Below, one piece after another: positions 57,464 through 64,000 of a stretch of DNA of 64,000 bases. The translations under genes and the position numbers were made by a program. Source of the stretch: Molossus alvarezi (taxonomy: Eukaryota > Chordata > Mammalia > Chiroptera > Molossidae); contig CM073886.1 of assembly GCA_037176705.1 (NCBI GenBank), positions 124,272,501 to 124,336,500 on the forward strand. Direction: 5' to 3'. The number at the start of each line of letters is the position of its first letter. The first letter of the stretch is position 1. Under the pieces are notes generated by a model that saw nothing but the letters and a program-made list of their open reading frames with translations, ran no database searches and was not told the DNA's origin.

Positions 57464-58254
57464 TGTCCATCTGTCATTTAGCTACCGAAGGAGGGAGAGA
57501 AGGAGGGAGGAAGTGAAAAAGGAAGTAGGGAAGTAAAGAGCCAGGGAGAAGGAAAGGAAAGACTGACGGGTTCAGATAATCTACGGATCCCACTCAGGCA
57601 AATACTGCCATGTCCTTGGCGTTGCTTCTAGGAACACCATATTCTAAGCACCTGAGCTAATGAATTACGAACCTGGGACCAGACACTTTAGAAACTTGAT
57701 ATGCTGTCTGGGACAGAGGCGGGGTGGTGTTGGGGAGCAGCTTACCACCCCAGCATCACATCAGCTGGCAGTGAAAACAGTGGAGAATAGCCTTGTCCTT
57801 AAGTGACAAGGAGACCACAGGTAGATGACAGTCACCCACAGGCCACTCTTGGCCCATGTGCCCTAAGCTGCCTGACTTTTCCAGCAAAGATTATAGGTCT
57901 CAGGAGAAGCAATTGCCCATTCATGGAAAACAGCAACTGCCTCACACTTGGTGCACCTTGGAGTGTGGTATGTAGAGTTTGGATGCTTGAAGAATCTTAA
58001 TAAAAATCCTTAGTGGATTAAACTAATTTGCATTCAAAATAAATTCTTAGTTTTGAAGAGACTTTCTAGGGTTAGCAATCACAACAACATAAGTAATTTG
58101 CCTTAGTGTGACTGTAGCCAAAACTGTGATTCCAGATTTGAGATGCTAACAGCACTCTTGCAATGCTATGTGCCACCAGAGTCATATCATTCGGCTTGAC
58201 TATGAATCAGATGTAGTAAGCGGATTTTGGCACAAGGAAACATAACCTTCTTCT
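57464..58254. other. Unassigned stretch
   Basis: Begins with a purine-rich patch (gaaggagggagagaagg). No gene or named repeat. Confidence 0.4.
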
Positions 58255-58410
58255 GAGCCTGTAGAATACACTAGGTGCTGTGCTAAATCGTTTCACTCAT
58301 TGTCACTTAACCCTGTGGAGTAGGCACTACTGATAGTCCTGGTTATCAGAGAGGGAAACTGAGGCTCAGAGGATACAACAGCTAAGTGGCAATGATCAGG
58401 ACTTTAGAAG
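58255..58410 (-). repeat. MIR fragment
   Basis: actaggtgctgtgctaaatcg, tgtcacttaaccctgtggagtaggcactac, gagagggaaactgaggctcagaggata: reversed MIR order. Confidence 0.82.
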
Positions 58411-58724
58411 GCTTTGAGGCATGAAACTGTCTCTATTCTCTAGGGTTTGGGCAATTAGTTCTCAGACATGGAATAAGCACACATAATTTAATGCAAAACC
58501 TTAATAAACCACAGTTATTTATTTTGGCCCCTAGATGCCACTTGTGTATTTACAAGGTAAACCGGAAACGGAAACTGGTAAGTTGGAGAAGCAACGTACT
58601 AAAAAAAAAAAAGCACCTTCATACATAGATGTTCATGGAAGTGTAAATTAAGAGTAAAAGTAAAAATTGTCCTCTCAGATATTTTCTCTCAATTTCTGAT
58701 GTATTTTAAAGTCTACCTGCTCAA

Positions 58725-58890
58725 GTTTCAATGTGCTTCCTATTGCACATGTGTATCAGAAGAGGTGGGTGCTTGTTAGAAATATGGGTTTCTACTTGGG
58801 CTTTACCTCAATTTGATGTCTAAGAATTTGTCATTTTTAACAGGTATCACATGATTTTTATGCAAACTAAAGTCTGAAGACCGTTGCTTA
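58725..58890 (+). mobile_element. hAT-type (MER20/MER5-like) DNA transposon
   Basis: gtttcaatgtgcttcctattg, gtgggtgcttgttagaaatatgggtttc, tgtctaagaatttgtcatttttaacagg and aaactaaagtctgaagaccg follow the layout of small hAT-Charlie elements. No transposase. Confidence 0.5.
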
Positions 58891-58892
58891 GC

Positions 58893-58980
58893 TGTGTAAT
58901 TCTCAAATCCTCTTGCACATTGAAATCTCTCAGGAAAATTTAATAAAATACAAATGCCTTGTACCCACTCCAAAAAAAAC
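58893..58980 (+). mobile_element. Second hAT-type fragment, truncated
   Basis: gtgtaattctcaaatcctcttgcacattgaaatctctc and ataaaatacaaatgccttgtacccactcc resemble the left half of a MER20/MER5-type element. It is cut at the SINE that starts at 58988. Confidence 0.45.
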
Positions 58981-59208
58981 CTCTAGTCCAGCTGATGTGG
59001 TTCAGTGGTTGAGTGTTGGTCCATGCACCAAGAGGTCACCGGTTCCATTCCCAGTCAGGACATATGCCCAGATTGTGGGTCCGATCCCCAGTGGGGGGCA
59101 GGCTGCAGGTGCCCAATCAATGTTCTCTCTCATCGATGTTTCTCTCTCTCTCTCTCTCCCTCTCACTTCCTCTCTCTCTAAAATCAATAAAGGAAAAAAA
59201 AGTCTAAG
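58972..59208 (+). mobile_element. Ves SINE, CATGCCC/CCCAGTGGGG subfamily
   Basis: TCCAGCTGATGTGGTTC head (mutated), GGTCACCGGTTCCATTCCC, CATATGCCCAGATTGTGGG, CCCCAGTGGGGGGC, CT-rich tract, CTAAAATCAATAAAGG tail. A 16-bp TSD with about 13 matches (58972-58987 and 59193-59208). Confidence 0.9.
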
Positions 59209-59373
59209 TTTCTAAGAGTAGGGTCCAGGTATAGCCAAAGGTGGTTGCTATGTAGTACCAGGTTGCACGCTTGAGAAGCAGGCAGCATAGAATTCAATGA
59301 CCAACTCCTTCAGTTTGCTGACTGCAGCCATTGTGGGCATGTTCGCATATGGTCACATTGTCCACACACAAAA

Positions 59374-59486
59374 AGTATCGTTAGCCCTGGCTAGTTTGGC
59401 TCAGCAGTTGGGGCGTCGGCCTGCGGACCAGAGAGTCCCGGGTTCAGTTCCAACTAGGGGCACATACCAAAAAAAAGAGTATCTTT
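59374..59486 (+). mobile_element. Head-only short SINE (tRNA-like part + A tail)
   Basis: AGCCCTGGCTAGTTTGGCTC from 59383, B-box GGGTTCAGTTCC, ending CTAGGGGCACATACCA followed by eight A. A 9-bp TSD with one mismatch (agtatcgtt/agtatcttt) lies at 59374-59382 and 59478-59486. Same ending point as the copies at 28319 and 36343. Confidence 0.85.
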
Positions 59487-59489
59487 TGT

Positions 59490-59900
59490 GCTTTACGTAG
59501 TGTTACTTTATTATAAAAGCAATTCATGTTTACTTAAAAAAAAAAAAGAACAATATATAAAAGAAATCTGAAAGATGGAAACAAAGATCATTATCCACAA
59601 CCTAGAAAATTGCTGCCAACAATTTAATGTTCTTCCTTTTGGTCTTTACTTTTTATAATTGTTTCTATTTAGATTTCATTAAATTATTAGGACCATATCA
59701 TATAAACAACTTTTTATTCTGCTATTTCATATAACATCTTTATGAACGTTTTCTCTGACCCCTAAAAACTCTCTGAAAGCATACAGATGCTCTCCCATTG
59801 ATTGGATTCACCATGATATGCGACTTACTCTTTTTCCAATGAACACTCTAGAGATGGTATCTCATTATACAGAGAAGTCTGTATTATAGTGAATAACAAT
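59490..59900. repeat. Probable ancient LINE-derived sequence
   Basis: aaagatcattatccacaacc, ttcttccttttggtctttac, gaccatatcatataaacaactttttattctgctatttcatataacatctttatgaacg follow a common old mammalian repeat as I recall it. Family and strand not settled. Confidence 0.35.
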
Positions 59901-60509
59901 TAAGGGGAATTCTGTGTTTCGTATTTGGTCTGTAATGTTTTAGGTCATTAGAGGTATGCTAGTTTCTTAGTAAACAGGTCATTTTGGCTGTACCTTGAGT
60001 TCTGAGTTGACATTCAGTGTGCACGCTGGGCTGTTAACGGCCCGGAAGATCATCTGTATTACTAACCAGCATCATCTCACATTAAAGGACAACTTTCTCA
60101 TAGCTTCTAATTGTTTTTTTCCCATATAAACTTTGCATATAACTTTTCCCAAATAGTAACAAAATAATAATATTGAGAAAGGAAAAGAGTTGACTATGAA
60201 GTTGAACTACAGGTATAGTGTATGAACCTGTATCCTAAACACAGTAGTTTTATGTGTTTAGCATTGTTGGGAGATCATTAAACATTTCTAGTGACAGTAT
60301 TCTGCTGTCATATTGTTGGAACATGTCTTTTGACATACACACTACAAATATTTTCCAGTTTATTATTTTTCTTTTCATTGTTCTTTACCTCAAAGCTTTT
60401 CATTTTGACTCATGAAAATCTAATCATTTTTCATAGTTTTTACCCTTTATGTCATGAAATAAAAGACTGTTTCCTATCTCATGATAACCCATCTTTTCAT
60501 CTATGGTTT
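59901..60509. other. Unassigned AT-rich stretch
   Basis: No gene. An 84-codon Phe/Leu-rich frame (60291-60545) is due to T-rich sequence. Confidence 0.4.
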
Positions 60510-60740
60510 TCCCCAATATTCTATTATGAAATATTTCAAACTTAGAAAACCTGAAAAAATTTTACAGTAAAAACCTATATTCCTACCATTTAGATTCTAC
60601 CATTAAGTTGCACTCTACTTACTTTGATAATATGCCCTTTCATCATTCTATCCATCACATCAATCTATTTTTCACTCATTATTTCTCCCAAATATTTCTG
60701 TATGCACACCATCTGTATTTGATACCCATTTCGTCTTTAT
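60510..60740. repeat. Probable old L1 3' UTR fragment
   Basis: gaaatatttcaaacttagaaaacc, acctatattcctaccatttag, catcacatcaatctatttttc, ccaaatatttctgtatgc resemble old L1 3' sequence in antisense. Low certainty. Confidence 0.35.
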
Positions 60741-60744
60741 AATG

Positions 60745-61212
60745 TTACATATGGTTTTTGTTTCCTCTGGCTGCTGAAACAATTGACCACACACGGGGTG
60801 ACCACACATGGCTTCTCTCACAGTTCTGGAGGCCAAGACTGTGAGACCAGTGTCACTGAGCTCAAAGGGCTGAGCAGGCTGGCTTTTTCTGGGGGCGCTA
60901 GGGGGAGAGAGTCTCTTGCATGTCCTTTCCGGCTTCTGGATTTCCTGTGTTCTCTGGTTTCTGATCTGTTTCTCACATGGCATCAACCTCTCTCTTCCAT
61001 GTCGCTGCCCTTCTGTAGTCAAATCTCTCTTTGCCTTCCCCTTCCTTAGAAGGACACTTGGGATTACATTTAGGGCCGCCCACATGTTCCAGGATAACCT
61101 TTCTGTCTGAAGATTCTTAATCACGCCTGCAAAGTCCCTTTTGCAATATGAGGTAACAGTCACAGGTTCTCAAGACCCATATCTTTGGGTCTATTGTTCA
61201 GCCTACCACACA
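60745..61212 (-). mobile_element. MaLR (MST/MLT1-type) solo LTR
   Basis: In reverse: tttgtttcctctggctgctgaaacaattgaccac, cacagttctggaggccaagac, ggctttttctgggggcgc, cttagaaggacacttgggattacatttaggg, cgcctgcaaagtccc, then agcctaccaca (reverse of the TGTGGTAGGCT start). About 465 bp, near full length. A 163-codon minus-strand frame (60672-61163) lies within it by chance. Confidence 0.82.
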
Positions 61213-61724
61213 GGTAAACATTTATTTCATCCTTTTTTTTTTTTTATCAGCATAAAATAAGAATCTGACTTATTTTTCCAAATAATTGCCCAAATTATTT
61301 TAAAATACTTATAAATTATTTAAAAATTAAGAATCCTCAAATTTAATTGAGATACTTTTTATTATATATTGAGTTCCTCATGTTTTCTTCATATATTTAG
61401 CTTTTCTAAAAGTACTAATGACAAAATGTTGTAATGGTTTGAATTACTGAATCAAATGCTAGGTGTTTTTATCAGTAAAATTTCTCTAGAGTTGGGAAAA
61501 AATGTGAAAAAATAGAAGATATAGCTTGGTTACTGTAGGAAAATGGCTACCAAATTCTTATATACTAATATATTCTCTGCCAGAATGTTTATATCAGATA
61601 ATTATTTTATGAGAGTAGGTTGTGTGAATTCATATGTGGAATACAAGAAAGAAAGAACAAAATAATACCCGCTCAACTCTGTCGGATATTAAAAGATAAG
61701 GAGCTAAGAAAAATGACAGTCGCG
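61213..61724. other. Unassigned AT-rich stretch
   Basis: No gene or named repeat. T-run near 61233-61244. Confidence 0.4.
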
Positions 61725-62035
61725 TCCTGGCCGGTTTGGCTCAGTGGTTAGAGCGTCCACCTGCGGTCCAGAGAGACCCCGGGTTCGGTTCCCGCTAAGG
61801 GCATGTACCTCGATTGCAGTTTGTCCCCGGCTCTGGTTGGGTCGTGTGGGTGGCAACCACTCGATGTGTCCCTTTTCACGTCGATGTTTCTCTCTCTCTC
61901 TCTCTCTCTCTCCCCCTCTCCCTCCCTCCCTCCCTCCCTCCGACTCTATCTGAACAAAATATGGAAAAAATGTCCTCGGGTGAGGATTAAAGAAAAAACA
62001 AACAAACAAAACAACAACAACAACAACAAAAAAAC
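61725..62035 (+). mobile_element. Ves SINE, young subfamily, extended CAA tail
   Basis: CCTGGCCGGTTTGGCTC at 61726, CGCTAAGGGCATGTACCTC, GGCAACCACTCGATGTGTCCC, (CT)n then (CCCT)n, ATGGAAAAAATG, GTCCTCGGGTGAGGATTAAAG and an (AAC)n-rich tail to about 62035. The tail has grown into a small microsatellite. No TSD resolved. Confidence 0.93.
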
Positions 62036-62489
62036 TGCAGGGCATTACATTTTGAGCGTGATCTCTGAGAGTTATTCTCCTTCCAGTAAAGGCAATGCTT
62101 GTACTTAATAAGCATCATTGTCCCCCAGTTGTTTGTCTTTGAGCAAGTTATGGAATTACCAGCATTAAACTATTTTAATTGAAACACAACTTTTGGCATT
62201 ATGATATAGTCTTTAATCTTTAGTAAATATATGACTGTTCCAAGGGAACATATTACTGGGTAAATGCTCCCATGATGAATTGATCAGGCCCATTTCTAGA
62301 GAGTATGTTGCCAATTAATTGATTATATAAAACATGTTTTTTACAAAATAATGGAAAATGCATCTGTTCCCTTGGCCACACCCTAAATAATTGCCATTTT
62401 AAGATTTTTTGTAATTACTATTCTAAACTATGAAAACATTGTCAATGTTCTTATAAATTAATTATGAATAAATTTTGTGTGCATGTCTT
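62036..62489. other. Unassigned AT-rich stretch
   Basis: No gene or named repeat. Confidence 0.4.
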
Positions 62490-62495
62490 TTTCTT

Positions 62496-62787
62496 TAATA
62501 GGCAATTCTTTTTTTTTTTTTTTTTTTTTTTTAATCCTCACCCGAGGATATTTTTCCATTTTTGTACAGATAGAGTGGGAGGGAGAGAGAAGAAGGGAGA
62601 GAGAGAGAGAAACATCGACGTGAAGGGACACATCGAGTGGCTGCCACCCGCACGACCAACCAGGGCCGGGGACAAACTGCAACCGAAGTACGCGCCCTTA
62701 GCGGGAACCGAACCCGGGTCTCTCCAGACCGCAGGCCGACGCTCTAACCGCTGAGCCAAACTGGCCAGGGCTAATAGGCAATTCTTT
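62496..62787 (-). mobile_element. Ves SINE, young subfamily, nested in L1, perfect TSD
   Basis: On the minus strand: GCCCTGGCCAGTTTGGCTC, CGCTAAGGGCGCGTAC, GGCAGCCACTCGATGTGTCCC, (CT)-rich tract, CTGTACAAAAATGG, ATATCCTCGGGTGAGGATTAA, long A-run. A perfect 16-bp TSD, taataggcaattcttt, lies at 62496-62511 and 62772-62787. It inserted into the L1 3' end. Confidence 0.96.
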
Positions 62788-62827
62788 AGGTTCACAGCAA
62801 AATTGAGCAGAACACTGAGAATGGTAC

Positions 62828-63127
62828 ATTTATTACAATCTATGAACCTATATTGTGACATCATTGCCACCCAATGTCCATAGATTACATTAGGGCTCAT
62901 TCTGGAGTTGTACATTTAATGGGTTTTGACAAATGTATAATGACATGTAGTGCTATACAGAATAATTTCACTGCCTAAAAATCTTCTGTGCCCTGCCAAT
63001 TTACCCTTTCCTCCCCAACCACTCTCCAACACCTAGCGATCACTTATATTTTTACAGTCCTTACAGTAAAACTATGGACATTGGGTGGCAATGATGTCAC
63101 AATATAGGTTCATAGATTGTAATAAAT
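62828..63127. repeat. Perfect 56-bp inverted repeat inside the L1
   Basis: 62828-62883 and 63072-63127 are exact reverse complements over 56 bp, separated by 188 bp. The left arm (tattacaatctatgaaccta ... ccaatgtccatag) is in its normal L1 place. The right arm interrupts the L1 sequence between acagtcctt and tatagtttcacc, where the L1 consensus I recall has no such segment. Confidence 0.96.
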
Positions 63128-64000
63128 ATCCTTATAGTTTCACCTTTTCTAGAGTATCATATAGTTGGAGTCATATAATAGGTAGCTTTCTCAGATTGCT
63201 TTTTTTCATTTAGTAATATGCATTTAAAATTCTTTCGTGTGTTTGCATAACTTGATGTCTCATTCCCTTTTAGCACTGAGTAATATCCATTGTCTGGATA
63301 TACTAGTTTACTTGTCAATTCATCCACTGAAGGATATCTTGGTTGCTTCCAACTTTTGGCAATGACAAAGCTTCTATAAACATCCACGTGCAGGTTTTTA
63401 TATAGAAATAAGTTTTCAATTCATTTGGGTAAATACCAAAGAATGTAATTGCTAGATGGTATGATAAGGGCATGCTTCGTTTTGCAAGAAACTGCCAAAA
63501 TGTCTTCTAAGTTGCTGTATAATTTTTGCATTCCCACTAAATATGAATGAGAGTTCCTGTTGCTCCATATCCACATCAACGTTTGATATTGTCAGTGTTT
63601 TTGATTTTAGTGATTTTAATAGTGTGTAGAGTATCTCACTGTTTCAATTTGCAATTCCCTAATGACATATGGAATGCTCGATGACATATGTTGAGCAGGT
63701 TTTCATATGTGTATTTGTCATCTGTATATCTTTGGTGAAGTGTCTGTTCAGATCTTTGCCCATTTTTTAATAAATTTGTTTGTTTTCTTATTGTTGAATT
63801 TTAAGAGTTCTTTGTATATTTTGAATAAGTTTTTATTAGATATGTCCTTTGCAGTATTTTCTTCTAGTCTGTCACTTGTCTTCTAATTTTATTGAGTATA
63901 CATATATATTTTTGTTTTCCTCATTGTCATACAGCTGACATTATTGAAATATCTTCTGCTTTTCATTATGATTACTTATTTAGTGTTGACTATAATGATT

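Larger units (their letters stand above)
62490..64000 (-). mobile_element. Old L1 LINE, 3' UTR and ORF2 3' end, running off the window
   Basis: The plus strand reads the antisense of a mammalian L1: ggttcacagcaaaattgagcag (62790), cattagggctcattctggagttgtac, ggatatcttggttgcttccaac, gagttcctgttgctccatatcc, gatgacatatgttgagcagg, tcagatctttgcccatttttt, cctttgcagtattttcttc. The L1 3' end is therefore at the left, and its 5' part lies beyond 64000. Stops and indels are frequent. It carries a SINE insertion (62512-62771) and a 56-bp inverted duplication. Confidence 0.88.

Noticed and set aside
60672..61163. 163-codon minus-strand open frame
   Set aside because: Lies almost wholly inside a MaLR LTR, which is non-coding.
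1..64000. Helitron (Helibat) or piggyBac elements typical of vespertilionid bats
   Set aside because: I looked for the typical end motifs and saw none, so the window gives no support for placing the species within Myotis-like bats.

Overview
This is a stretch of non-coding mammalian nuclear DNA, almost certainly from a bat. The main evidence is about twenty copies of tRNA-derived SINEs of the Ves type (head reading GCCCTGGCCGGTTTGGCTC, then a central region and a CT-rich/A-rich tail), the signature SINE of yangochiropteran (vespertilionid-like) bats. Older layers (MIR, L2, old L1, MaLR/MLT1 LTRs, hAT and Tigger-type DNA transposons) are shared by placental mammals. I saw no Helibat-type Helitron. 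Species cannot be fixed from this window.

No protein-coding exon, rRNA, functional tRNA or CRISPR array could be supported. The longest open frames lie in tandem repeats (10.5-11.1 kb and 30.5-31.05 kb) or look like chance frames. Family names for the repeats come from recall of mammalian repeat consensus sequences, not from a database search. Target-site duplications (TSDs), tandem periods and inverted repeats were read directly from the bases.

Layout. 0-8 kb: unassigned sequence with four Ves SINEs and one MIR. 8-12 kb: old repeat fragments, a G-rich minisatellite (10549-11108), a solo ERV-type LTR and a Ves SINE. 12-20 kb: unassigned sequence with two local duplications, MIRs and two SINEs. 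20-21.2 kb: a 1.1 kb L2 fragment. 22-28.4 kb: SINEs, an L1 tail, an MLT1-type LTR, and a solo LTR inserted into a MIR. 30.5-31.55 kb: a 42-bp minisatellite followed by a small CpG-rich segment. 32-37 kb: a Tigger-like transposon carrying a SINE, a MaLR LTR, a head-only SINE and a full SINE. 37-41.6 kb: mostly unassigned. 41.6-46.2 kb: an old L1 interrupted by a younger L1 tail, plus three SINEs. 46.3-48.1 kb: CpG-rich DNA, then a promoter-like LTR candidate and a SINE. 49.7-51.6 kb: GGAA microsatellite, MIRs and an MLT1 LTR. 52-57 kb: AT-rich DNA with a long diverged inverted repeat. 58-64 kb: hAT fragments, four SINEs, a MaLR LTR and the 3' part of an old antisense L1 that carries a perfect 56-bp inverted duplication.

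Nothing here amounts to a new functional gene system. The best leads are the perfect inverted duplication at 62.8-63.1 kb, three head-only SINEs that end at the same tRNA-like junction, the two minisatellites that stay open for hundreds of codons, and the long inverted repeat at 56.6-57.0 kb.
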